Positions 1-7,487 of a DNA stretch of 11,230 bases are shown one piece after another. A model generated the notes under the pieces. The model was given only the letters and a program-made list of their open reading frames with translations, was not told the DNA's origin and did not search any database. Every line of letters begins with the position of its first letter. The first letter of the stretch is position 1. Source of the DNA: Pseudomonadota bacterium. Lineage in GTDB: Bacteria > Pseudomonadota > Gammaproteobacteria > Xanthomonadales > Rhodanobacteraceae. The position numbers and the translations under genes were made by a program. The stretch covers positions 1 through 11,230 of the forward strand of contig JAJXTX010000067.1 of the NCBI GenBank assembly GCA_021783385.1, given 5' to 3'.

Positions 1-135
1 ATCGTGTTTTCCGCGGTGCTGATCTACGGTCTGCCGTGGATCACCTACGAGCGCTTCGTGATCTGGATGGTGCTGGGTTGCGTGATCTACTTCGGCTACG
101 GCATCCGCCACAGCAAGCTGGCCAGCCGCACCTGA
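1..135 (+). CDS. C-terminal fragment of an APC-family amino-acid permease (5' end outside window)
   Basis: The frame is open from base 1 and ends at TGA 133-135, giving the last 44 residues of a protein that begins upstream. They contain a hydrophobic stretch, FVIWMVLGCVIYFGYGIRHS, followed by a short basic tail (HSKLASRT). A final helix that runs into a Tyr-Gly-x-x-His-Ser tail is typical of cationic or general amino-acid permeases of the APC superfamily, which import amino acids across the inner membrane by secondary transport. The substrate cannot be read from this piece. The gene converges on the diguanylate cyclase gene with only 27 bases between the stops. Other polytopic transporters remain possible. 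Confidence 0.6.
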   Translation: MVFSAVLIYGLPWITYERFVIWMVLGCVIYFGYGIRHSKLASRT

Positions 136-140
136 AACGC

Positions 141-162
141 GCCGCCGCGTGTGCGCGGTGGC
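141..162. terminator. Hairpin between convergent genes, possible bidirectional terminator
   Basis: A 9-bp stem (141-149 with 154-162, one G-T wobble) closes a TGTG loop and fills nearly the whole gap between the permease stop and the cyclase stop. The position suits a shared terminator. There is no T-run on either strand, so factor-independent termination is not assured. Confidence 0.4.
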
Positions 163-1236
163 TCAGGCGCAGACGATGCGGTCGCGGCCGTCGGCCTTGG
201 CCTGGCGCATGGCCTTGTCGGCGCGCGCCAGCAGCGATTCGAGCGGCTCCTCGGGCGCGCGGCGGGCGGCCACACCGATGCTGACGGTCAGCGGGCCGTC
301 CGGGCGCTGGATCTCGTGCACGGCCACACGCAGCCGTTCGGCCCGCTGGTTGGCCTGCGCCAGGTCGAGGCCGGGCAGCAGCAAGCCGAATTCCTCGCCA
401 CCGATGCGCCCGATCAGGTCGCCCGGGCGCGTCTGCGCGCGCAGCGCGGGAGCCAGTGCGACCAATGCGGCGTCGCCCGCGGCGTGACCGTGGTCATCAT
501 TGAGCTGCTTGAATCGGTCGGCGTCCAGATAGAGCATGCAAGCCGGCTTCTGCTGGCGGCGCGCCTCGTCCAGCGCGAGCCGCGCCAGCTCCAGGAAGCG
601 GTTGCGCAACAGCAGGCCGGTGAGGCCGTCGGTGCTGGCCTGCTCGCGCAGCTGCCGCTCCAGCCGGAAATGCTCGAACTGCATGCGCGCCATGAAGGAG
701 CGCAGCACGCTGGCCAACACGATGGCGATCACCAGGTAGACCAGATACGGGAAAACCTGGGCGCCATCGGCATCGCCAAGCAGCAGCATCGGCATCGGCC
801 CCAGCCCGCACAGCACCATGCCGGCGATGAAATCCCAGCGTGCCAGCCAGATCGCCGCCGAGGCCACCGGTATCAGCAAGGTGCCCGGCATCACCCACGG
901 CAGGCCCTGCAGCCGGTCGATGCCGTTGAGGTTGCTGCCGATCTCCAGCAGCACCACGCAGCTCAGCGTCAGCATGCTGAGTTGCCACGGGCGCCGCGCA
1001 CGCCCAGCGCACGCGGCGACCACCAGCAGCGGCAGCGCCGGCGCCAGCCGCAGCCACAGCGGTACTGTGCTGGCCGCGGCCAGCGCGCTGGCGGTGGCGG
1101 CAGCGACGTAGCCGAACACCGCCACCAGCAGCAGCGCATGGATCACCGGGCGCATGCGCTGCGCCAGGTAATGCGTGAATTCGCGGCGCTGATTCGGGTC
1201 GGCGCCCGGCGGGACGCTGACGAACAGGGCGAGCAT
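163..1236 (-). CDS. Membrane-bound diguanylate cyclase (GGDEF domain)
   Basis: The 357-residue protein has about six hydrophobic helices (roughly 31-51, 60-76, 86-99, 112-131, 134-153, 163-178), a short linker and a C-terminal GGDEF domain (about 203-357). The active-site loop reads GGEEF (279-283) and the metal-binding Asp is in LDADRFKQLND (D238), so it should condense two GTP into c-di-GMP at the inner face of the membrane. RPGD (270-273), five residues before GGEEF, is a canonical inhibitory I-site, so product feedback is likely. The membrane part carries no sensor domain I recognise. I chose the ATG at 1236 over an in-frame ATG at 1299: the 21 extra codons are rich in codons rare in this genome (AGA twice, CGA, TTG), and neither start has a strong ribosome-binding site. 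The gene is divergent from the M61 peptidase gene. Confidence 0.9.
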   Translation of the reverse strand: MLALFVSVPPGADPNQRREFTHYLAQRMRPVIHALLLVAVFGYVAAATASALAAASTVPLWLRLAPALPLLVVAACAGRARRPWQLSMLTLSCVVLLEIGSNLNGIDRLQGLPWVMPGTLLIPVASAAIWLARWDFIAGMVLCGLGPMPMLLLGDADGAQVFPYLVYLVIAIVLASVLRSFMARMQFEHFRLERQLREQASTDGLTGLLLRNRFLELARLALDEARRQQKPACMLYLDADRFKQLNDDHGHAAGDAALVALAPALRAQTRPGDLIGRIGGEEFGLLLPGLDLAQANQRAERLRVAVHEIQRPDGPLTVSIGVAARRAPEEPLESLLARADKAMRQAKADGRDRIVCA

Positions 1237-1360
1237 GCGGGGTCTCGTGGGCGGAGCGGAAACCCGCCATCGTCTGAGATTAAGCAAGATAGGTGCCATT
1301 ATCGGCGCGATTCGCGCGCCTGCGGCCTTTCCCGACGCCGGTCGTGACCTTCGGCATGGG

Positions 1361-1387
1361 TTAAGCGTGGCGACTCGGGGCTAGCAT
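1361..1387 (+). promoter_or_regulatory. Possible promoter of the M61 peptidase gene
   Basis: TAGCAT (1382-1387) resembles a -10 box, and TTAAGC (1361-1366) is a weak -35 candidate with a short 15-base spacer. It lies about 70 bases before the TTG start. The octamer GCTAGCAT (1380-1387) recurs exactly at 8813-8820, upstream of the S8 protease gene. The assignment rests on sequence likeness only. Confidence 0.35.
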
Positions 1388-1446
1388 CCGCCATCTAGTC
1401 CATGTCGCGGCAGGTTTCTCCGCGTCGGCTTCGCCCTCAGTCCATC

Positions 1447-1450
1447 GGAG
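1447..1450 (+). promoter_or_regulatory. Ribosome-binding site that decides a TTG start
   Basis: GGAG sits six bases before TTG at 1457. No in-frame ATG or GTG has comparable support, and the signal peptide begins directly at this TTG, so the site fixes the non-ATG start. Confidence 0.75.
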
Positions 1451-1456
1451 AATCGC

Positions 1457-3355
1457 TTGAAAGTCACCCGTCTTGCTACCGCCTTCCTCGCCAGCGCCTT
1501 CGGCCTGGCCAGCTTCGCCGCGCTGGCGGATGTCCCGGCGCCGCAGGATGTGCCGTATCCGGGCACCCTGCAGATCCGCGTGGATGCCACCGACGTGGCG
1601 CACCGCATCTTCCGCGTGCACGAGACGCTGCCGGTGCGTTCGGGGCCGCTGACCCTGCTGTACCCGCAGTGGCTGCCGGGCAACCACTCGCCGAGCGGCC
1701 CGATCGACAAGCTGGCCGGCCTGGTGGTGACCGCCAACGGCAAGACGCTGCCGTGGCTGCGCGACCCGCTGAACGTGTTTGCCTTTCACGTCACCGTACC
1801 TCAGGGCATCAGCAGCGTGGAGGTGGCGTTCCAGTACCTCTCGCCGCAGAACCCGCAAGAAGGCCGCGTGGTGATGACGCCGGAAATGCTCAATTTGCAG
1901 TGGAACGCCAACACGCTGTATCCGGCCGGCTACTACAGCCGCGACATCACCACCCAGGCCAGCGTGAAATTTCCCGCCGGCTGGCAGTTCGGCAGCGCGC
2001 TGGAGGTCGCCTCGCGCGACGGCGACACGGTGAATTTCAAGCCGACCACCTACAACACGCTGGTCGATTCGCCGATCTTCGCCGGACTCTATTTCAAGCG
2101 CGTCGACCTCGATCCGGGCGCCAAGACACCCGTGCACATGGACATCGTGGCGGATGCGCCGAAGTATCTGGCGATCACCCCGGCGCAGCTGCAGGCGCAC
2201 CGGAACCTGGTGCAGCAGATGTACAAGCTGTACGGCGCGCACCATTACAGCCACTACGACTTCCTGTTCTCGCTGAGCGACAAGATGGGCTTCAACGGGC
2301 TCGAGCATCACCAGTCCAGCGAGGACGGCGTGGGCACCGGCTATTTCACCGAGTGGGACAAAAACGTGCTGATGCGCGACCTGCTGCCGCACGAGTTCAA
2401 CCACTCGTGGGACGGCAAGTTCCGCCGCCCGGCCGACCTGTGGACGCCCAACTTCAACGTGCCGATGCAGGACTCGCTGCTGTGGGTGTACGAGGGCCAG
2501 ACCCAGTTCTGGGGCTACGTGATGGCCGCGCGCTCGGGCCTGTGGAACGCCGAGCAGACGCGCGACATGCTGGCCTACGTGGCCGCCACCTATGACAAGG
2601 GTCGCCCGGGCCTGGCCAGCTGGCGCAACGTGCAGGACACCACCAACGACCCGATCATCGCCGAGCGCGCGCCGCTGCCGTACCGCAACTACCAGGGCAG
2701 CGAGGACTACTACTCCGCCGGCCAGATGATCTGGCTCGACGTCGACGGCAAGCTGCGCGCGCTGAGCCACGGCAAGCACACCATCGACGATTTCGCCAAG
2801 GCGTTCTTCGGCATGGACAACGGCAGCTTCGTCACCAGCACCTACACCTTCGACGACGTGGTCAAGACGCTCAACGCGATCCAGCCGTTCGACTGGGCCA
2901 GCTACCTGCGCAGCCGTCTGGACGGCCATGGCCCGCTGATCGGCGGCATCGAAGCGCACGGCTGGAAGCTGGTCTATACCGACCAGCCCTCCGCCGCGGT
3001 GAAGGCGGTGGAGGCCTACCGCCACTTCGCCGATCTCACCTACTCGCTCGGCCTCTCGGTGGGCAAGGGCGGCGCCATCGCCGACGTGCTGTGGGACGGT
3101 CCGGCGTTCAAGGCCGGCGTCGCGCCGGGCATGACGGTGGTCGCCGTCAACGGCCACGAATACAGCAGCGAGGCGCTCACCGACGCCGTCGCCGCCGCGG
3201 CCACGGACAAGAGCCAGCCGGTCGAGCTGCTGCTGAAGAACTTCGACGAATACAAGACCGTGCGCATCGACTACCACGGCGGCCTGAAGTACCCGCACCT
3301 GGTACGCGACACCAGCAAGCCCGACACGCTCGACGCGCTGCTCAAGCCGCGCTGA
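1457..3355 (+). CDS. Exported M61-family metallopeptidase (glycyl aminopeptidase-like) with PDZ domain
   Basis: The 632-residue protein begins with a Sec signal peptide (MKVTRLATAF then a hydrophobic core), with likely cleavage after ALA at residue 24, so it should act in the periplasm. The zinc site is HEFNH (312-316), with the third ligand probably E346 in VYEG, the arrangement of family M61 (glycyl aminopeptidases). An N-terminal beta-rich domain precedes the catalytic domain. A PDZ domain (about 530-610, including APGMTVVAVNG) ends the chain, as is usual in the family. The length is normal for M61. Known members remove N-terminal glycine or alanine from peptides; the substrate here is unproven. 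The protein has no cysteine. The start is TTG with GGAG six bases upstream. The gene stands alone: divergent from the cyclase, and followed after 50 bases by an inverted REP pair. Confidence 0.92.
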   Translation: MKVTRLATAFLASAFGLASFAALADVPAPQDVPYPGTLQIRVDATDVAHRIFRVHETLPVRSGPLTLLYPQWLPGNHSPSGPIDKLAGLVVTANGKTLPWLRDPLNVFAFHVTVPQGISSVEVAFQYLSPQNPQEGRVVMTPEMLNLQWNANTLYPAGYYSRDITTQASVKFPAGWQFGSALEVASRDGDTVNFKPTTYNTLVDSPIFAGLYFKRVDLDPGAKTPVHMDIVADAPKYLAITPAQLQAHRNLVQQMYKLYGAHHYSHYDFLFSLSDKMGFNGLEHHQSSEDGVGTGYFTEWDKNVLMRDLLPHEFNHSWDGKFRRPADLWTPNFNVPMQDSLLWVYEGQTQFWGYVMAARSGLWNAEQTRDMLAYVAATYDKGRPGLASWRNVQDTTNDPIIAERAPLPYRNYQGSEDYYSAGQMIWLDVDGKLRALSHGKHTIDDFAKAFFGMDNGSFVTSTYTFDDVVKTLNAIQPFDWASYLRSRLDGHGPLIGGIEAHGWKLVYTDQPSAAVKAVEAYRHFADLTYSLGLSVGKGGAIADVLWDGPAFKAGVAPGMTVVAVNGHEYSSEALTDAVAAAATDKSQPVELLLKNFDEYKTVRIDYHGGLKYPHLVRDTSKPDTLDALLKPR

Positions 3356-3405
3356 GGAACGTCAGCGCATCGCTCCGCCGCGCCAGGCGACGCGCTGCGG
3401 CTGGA

Positions 3406-3520
3406 AGCCGGCGGGCCGTGCCCGCCCTACGGGTTCGCGCCTGGCAGGGCGGGCAGCGTCCGTCGACTTTTTGCGCACGTCGGGTTCATGCCGGGGTAGG
3501 GCGGGCACGGCCCGCCGGCT
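3406..3520. repeat. Inverted pair of GTAG REP palindromes (REPIN-like element)
   Basis: Bases 3406-3430 are the exact reverse complement of 3496-3520 (25 of 25). Each arm is a REP-type unit: the tetranucleotide GTAG followed by a GGCGGGC-ACG-GCCCGCC stem-loop. The left unit reads on the minus strand (GTAG at 3430-3427) and the right one on the plus strand (GTAG at 3496-3499), so the GTAG heads face inward across a 65-base spacer. A degraded third unit, CAGGGCGGGCA (3445-3455), sits in the spacer after CGGGTTC, and the same CGGGTTC precedes the right unit at 3481-3487. GTAG-headed REPs are known from Stenotrophomonas and are moved by REP-associated tyrosine transposases; none is encoded here. 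It lies 50 bases after the M61 stop and could also protect or end that transcript. Confidence 0.85.
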
Positions 3521-3682
3521 CTTGCTGGACACCGGGTCAACCGTGCGATCAAAACACTGCAGCAAGCGTGAGCTCGACAACCGCACGTGCCAGGCCGCAT
3601 GCATGGATGTCGTCATCACGGCCTGTCACGCCATCCGCCACGCCTGCAGGCAGCCACGGTCGTGCCCGCCGGCAACCTCCGC

Positions 3683-3688
3683 TATACT
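3683..3688 (+). promoter_or_regulatory. -10 box of the tRNA-Arg promoter
   Basis: TATACT is close to the sigma-70 consensus TATAAT and is followed by a GC-rich discriminator (GCGTTCCCGCG), as at stable-RNA promoters under stringent control. The tRNA 5' end is about 50 bases downstream, leaving a short leader for RNase P. No good -35 box is visible at 16-18 bases upstream. Confidence 0.6.
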
Positions 3689-3737
3689 GCGTTCCCGCGA
3701 CGCAAGCCCTCGGCTGCTGACGTCGCGCAGGCACCGT

Positions 3738-3814
3738 GCGCTCGTAGCTCAGCTGGATAGAGTACCGCCCTCCGAAGGCGGTGGTCGTGGGTTCGAATCC
3801 CGCCGAGCGCACCA
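3738..3814 (+). tRNA. tRNA-Arg (anticodon CCG)
   Basis: The 77-base gene folds into a full cloverleaf. The acceptor stem pairs GCGCTCG with CGAGCGC. The D arm is GCTC-AGCTGGATA-GAGT. The anticodon stem CCGCC/GGCGG holds the loop CTCCGAA, so the anticodon is CCG, which reads CGG (Arg). The T arm contains GGTTCGAATCC, and the 3' CCA is encoded. It is transcribed from the TATACT promoter just upstream and is not part of a tRNA cluster here. The gene downstream converges on it after about 245 bases in which I see no gene. Confidence 0.97.
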
Positions 3815-4040
3815 TTTTCCCTGTCACAAATTCGCGCCTTGGCTGTGATCATTCCGGCCGGCACCGTTCCTGCGAAATGAGTAAAGGACGCCCGCACGCT
3901 TCGACGACGGGGCACTAATTCAACATGCATCGCGCGCGCACCGGCAGACGTCGGTCCATTTCCGCCGTTCGACACAATCCCTCAGGAAAGTGCTTGCGAT
4001 CCCGGGGCAGTCCATGGAGGCAGCGAAGCCGGTCACGAAA

Positions 4041-4056
4041 ACGGGGTGAAACCCGT
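4041..4056 (-). terminator. Weak terminator-like hairpin after the EAL gene
   Basis: On the minus strand, just past the TGA at 4061-4059, ACGGG-TTTCAC-CCCGT forms a 5-bp stem followed by TTTTCG. The position and T-run fit an intrinsic terminator, but the stem is short. Confidence 0.35.
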
Positions 4057-4058
4057 AG

Positions 4059-7013
4059 TCACAATGGCAGGATGAAGCCGCCGACATCCACCTCCGGGCG
4101 CGGTGACATCCGTCGAAGCCACTTGTGCTGAATGTCGCCGGCTGACAAACCGCGGTCGTAAAGAAAGCCCTGTCCATAGGTACAGCCCATGCGCTTGACG
4201 ACCTCCAGCTGCTCGGTACGTTCGATGCCTTCGGCCACCGTTTCGAGGTCAAGGGACTGGGCCAGTGCCAGGATTCCTGCCACGAGTTTCTGATCTTGCG
4301 GACGGGTATCGATATTCCTGGTGAATGACTTGTCGATCTTGAGGACGTCCAGCGGCAAACGATGCAGATAGCTGAGCGATGAGTAGCCGGTGCCGAAGTC
4401 ATCGATGATGATGGCAATCCCCAGAGCTTTGAGTTCGTTGAGTAACGCGATGCTCTTTTCGATGTCTACGAGCAGCTGGCTCTCAGTGATTTCCATGGCG
4501 AGCCGCACGGCGGTACATCGCAAACCGGGAGAGTCCAGCAGCAGGCGGATCCGCTGTGCAAAATGAACGTCGCGCAGCTGCACAGCGGATACATTGATCG
4601 TTATGGATAGGCCCGTGGCCCCCTGGTGTGCCCATGCGGCTGCTTGCCGTGCCGCTTGCTCCACGACCCATTCGCCGATCGCCGCGATGAGGCCGCTGCT
4701 CTCTGCCAGCGGAATGAATCGCTCCGGAGAGATTTCGCCTCGCGTCGGATGCATCCAGCGCAGCAATGCCTCGAAACCGCGCAGGGCGCCCGTCGCAAGG
4801 TTGACGATCGGCTGGTAGTGCAGAATGAGTTCGTTCCGGTCAATGGCGCCATGCAACTCCTGCGCAAGCCCACGGCTCTCCTGCAAGGCAAGGCTGATAT
4901 CCGGCGCAAAGAAGCGGATTGATTCCTCGCCATCTCGATCTGTCTGGGTCAGAGCTTCCAACGCCTGATCGATCAGATCTTCATGGCCCTGGTCATCATC
5001 GGGGTAGACCGCGACTCCGACCCTTGCCATGGGAGTGATGTATCCATGCGTCGCTGGCACGCGCAGCGCGCGCAGTCGGTCGACGACCGCCGCTATCCGC
5101 CATTCGGCCGTATCCATGTCGGAGATATCGCTCATGATGATCGCGAAGCGAGCCCCGGTCAGAACCCCGACCATATCCATCGCTGGCAGGAGTGCCTTGA
5201 TCTCCTCTCCCGCCCGCTTGAACAAGGCATGCCCCTGCTGCGTACCCCATTGGCTTACGACATGCTGGAAGCCGATTTCCAGAACGCTGATCACCACCTT
5301 TTTCCGATTGACCTCAGCGTGACGAATGGCATCCCCCAGCCGCTGTTTCAGGAGCACATCATTGGGCAATCCGGTGATGGGGTCGTGACTGCTCGCATGC
5401 GCCAGGACCTGCTCGGTGGCGATCAAGTGCAACCCGAAGGCGGCGTCCTGGGCCACCTGTTCGATGAGCTGGATCTCCTCGAAAGTGAAGTAGTCTGCCT
5501 CGCGCGCATAGAGAGTGAGGACCCGGCGTCGCCCCTCCGTGGTGACTCCCATCGGCACGGCCAGGGCCGATCCGATGCCGAGCTGTCGTCCAAGCGCATG
5601 CCATGCCGCGGTCGATGCGTCCGCGAGAAAATGATTGTTGACGGACACGGTGCCAGTCCGTGCGGTTGTCGCAGCGGGCCCCCGGCCTTCGGCAACCTTG
5701 TCGTCCAGCGACACGACCAGATCGGCCAGGAAGGAGGACTCGGGTCCTGCCCAACTGACGGGCTTGAGCAGCCTGGTTTCGGTGTTCGCCTCGCCGACCC
5801 ATGCGAGGGGAAGTCCATCGACTGCGCACGCGCTGTTACAAATGGTATCCAACAGCTGTGCGGTACTTTCGCGACGCAAGATGGCGGCGTTGATGGCCGC
5901 CAAGACCGCTTGAAGCTGATTGGCCCGCTTCAGCGTCCGCAAATGCAGGATGTTCTCCTGGGTGCGCTGTTGGATGCCCTCCGCCATCCGGTCGAAGGCC
6001 ATGGCTACCCGGGAAAACTCGCTATGGCCAGCTGGCAGGCCGGTGCGCGTACCCAGGTCGCCGAGCGCCAGGCGATCGGCTGCACGCGTCAACAACAACG
6101 CGGGCCGCATGATCAGGCGTTCACTGGCGAACCACACGAGGACGAGAATGAGCAGCAGCGCCAAAAACATCAGCGTGACGCTGACACGAAGTTGATGCCA
6201 GGCTCCCCGGTACAGATCCTGGCGAGCGATGTCCAGCATGACGCCGTCAGGCATGCCGGCCGCGCCCAACGGAATCAATGCGATCAGGCTGGTTCCGGCC
6301 CGGAAGATAGACGGCCCCGCCGTTGGTGCGAGGCCCCTTTGTATGCCCAGACGTGAAAGGTCACCAGTAGACAATGGTTTCAAGCGCTGCCCTGCTGCCG
6401 TCTCCAGCTCGCTGCTATGACCGCTCGTATCGACGATGACGACTCGGGCTTCCTTCGCGATGGGGTCAGTGGCGAGGCTGAACGCCTGGCTGAATCTGAC
6501 CGAGTCGTAGACGACCTGACTCGCGACACCGACAGTGCGCAGGGCGCGCAAGACGACGAGACGAGGTAGCCGTTCTCCCGGGGCCGTGACCAGTGCGCTG
6601 ATGGAACGCGCGGGCGTGCCCAGGGCAAGTTGTACGAGTTTGCGATCAACCGGTGTCCCGACCCTGCCCGGTTGTGGCAGGTCACACACTATTTGCCCGT
6701 TGCTGCCTGCGATCCCGACATCGAGATACTCGGGACTCTGACGCGCAAAGCTCATCAGAGCCGCCGGACAAGCCCTCTCGTGCCCCGACATGTGGCTGGT
6801 CGCCACGGTGATGTCCGAGGCCGCCTGTTCGACAGCGGTCGCGGAGGCGCGCGTCACGCGTTCGAGGGCGCGCATCAGGGAGGCCCGTGCGGTTTCCTGG
6901 GCGTGCTCCATCATGCCAACCGCGTTGAGCGCTCCGACGACGAAGCCTGGCAACACAGCCAGCACAACGAGTGCCATCAAACGGCTACGCAGGCCGTCAA
7001 ACAAGCTACGCAT
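4059..7013 (-). CDS. Membrane sensor c-di-GMP phosphodiesterase (sensor-HAMP-GAF-degenerate GGDEF-EAL)
   Basis: The 984-residue protein has a first membrane helix (11-31), a periplasmic sensor (about 32-275) with cysteines at 82 and 110, a second helix (277-298), a HAMP linker (299-352), a GAF domain (about 371-532), a GGDEF-fold domain (541-701) and an EAL domain (711-966). The GGDEF signature is replaced by GARF (620-623), so no cyclase activity is expected. The EAL domain keeps E748 (FEALLRW), N807, E841 (EITES), D871-D872 (IDDFGTGYSS), K892, E928 and Q948, so hydrolysis of c-di-GMP to pGpG is predicted. The sensor resembles the Cache-like extracytoplasmic domains of many GGDEF/EAL proteins; its ligand is unknown. 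I chose ATG 7013 because the N-terminus MRSLFDGLRSRLMALVVLAV is typical for such sensors; a GTG at 7115 would add 34 atypical residues. Neither start has a good ribosome-binding site. Base composition appears lower in GC than the flanking genes. Confidence 0.9.
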   Translation of the reverse strand: MRSLFDGLRSRLMALVVLAVLPGFVVGALNAVGMMEHAQETARASLMRALERVTRASATAVEQAASDITVATSHMSGHERACPAALMSFARQSPEYLDVGIAGSNGQIVCDLPQPGRVGTPVDRKLVQLALGTPARSISALVTAPGERLPRLVVLRALRTVGVASQVVYDSVRFSQAFSLATDPIAKEARVVIVDTSGHSSELETAAGQRLKPLSTGDLSRLGIQRGLAPTAGPSIFRAGTSLIALIPLGAAGMPDGVMLDIARQDLYRGAWHQLRVSVTLMFLALLLILVLVWFASERLIMRPALLLTRAADRLALGDLGTRTGLPAGHSEFSRVAMAFDRMAEGIQQRTQENILHLRTLKRANQLQAVLAAINAAILRRESTAQLLDTICNSACAVDGLPLAWVGEANTETRLLKPVSWAGPESSFLADLVVSLDDKVAEGRGPAATTARTGTVSVNNHFLADASTAAWHALGRQLGIGSALAVPMGVTTEGRRRVLTLYAREADYFTFEEIQLIEQVAQDAAFGLHLIATEQVLAHASSHDPITGLPNDVLLKQRLGDAIRHAEVNRKKVVISVLEIGFQHVVSQWGTQQGHALFKRAGEEIKALLPAMDMVGVLTGARFAIIMSDISDMDTAEWRIAAVVDRLRALRVPATHGYITPMARVGVAVYPDDDQGHEDLIDQALEALTQTDRDGEESIRFFAPDISLALQESRGLAQELHGAIDRNELILHYQPIVNLATGALRGFEALLRWMHPTRGEISPERFIPLAESSGLIAAIGEWVVEQAARQAAAWAHQGATGLSITINVSAVQLRDVHFAQRIRLLLDSPGLRCTAVRLAMEITESQLLVDIEKSIALLNELKALGIAIIIDDFGTGYSSLSYLHRLPLDVLKIDKSFTRNIDTRPQDQKLVAGILALAQSLDLETVAEGIERTEQLEVVKRMGCTYGQGFLYDRGLSAGDIQHKWLRRMSPRPEVDVGGFILPL

Positions 7014-7487
7014 GCTCCAGCGGCCCCAGGCAATCGGACGAAAATGTGCAAGCGCGGCGACCGCCGCGACCTGCGCAGAAGGTGTGGCTTCAGCCCCCCG
7101 AACTGAGCCGTGCACGCTTGGCCGAGCCCGTTCGGAAATCTACTGGATTCCCGCATATCTTGGTAGTGAACGGCACTCCTGACCGGAGCGGGTCATCAGC
7201 CAGCCCCGCAGATGCCAGCTCCTGTTGATCGCGTCCGCTGGATCAGTCCGGATTTCACTCCGCCTCGCGCCAGATCTGCGCGGTTGCGTGGCAGCCAGTT
7301 TGGTCGCCGACACGCGGCAGTTTCCGAACCTCCGGGGTGGCCGGTTTCACCGCGATACGTACGCGCGATCGCCATCCAACCTCGCCGGACGTCTGGATGG
7401 TCATGCGAAGAGCGCCTGTTCAGCCGAACCCGCCGGGCCAGCCGTTGACAGGTCGCTGCGCGGATCGACCCCAGGCGCCCCGCCGGC
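7014..7487. other. 474-base intergenic stretch, no supported gene
   Basis: It lies between the start of the EAL gene and the end of the anti-sigma gene. Short frames exist on both strands, but none has a ribosome-binding site, a credible protein composition or a recognisable domain. It should hold the EAL gene's promoter, and I see only poor -10/-35 candidates around 7140-7180 on the minus strand. No clear hairpin terminator follows the anti-sigma stop. A decayed gene cannot be excluded. Confidence 0.5.

Noticed and set aside
151..1347. Plus-strand open frame of 398 codons opposite the diguanylate cyclase gene
   Set aside because: Gln/Arg/His-rich product with no recognisable motif; the opposite strand has an intact GGEEF cyclase.
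1361..3298. Minus-strand open frame of 645 codons opposite the M61 gene
   Set aside because: Its product is an Arg/His/Val/Gln-rich mixture without domains, as expected from the antisense of a GC-biased coding frame. The plus strand encodes a complete M61 enzyme with signal peptide and ribosome-binding site.
3406..3520. CRISPR array or MITE with target-site duplication
   Set aside because: The repeats are inverted, not regularly spaced direct repeats, and no flanking target duplication is visible; GTAG-headed REP units explain the pattern better.
7014..7200. c-di-GMP riboswitch or other structured leader upstream of the EAL gene
   Set aside because: No recognisable conserved riboswitch core was seen; the region is ordinary intergenic sequence as far as I can read it.
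3738..7487. Integrated element bounded by tRNA-Arg and a duplicated tRNA end
   Set aside because: I found no second copy of the tRNA 3' end and no integrase gene in the window, so only composition hints at transfer.
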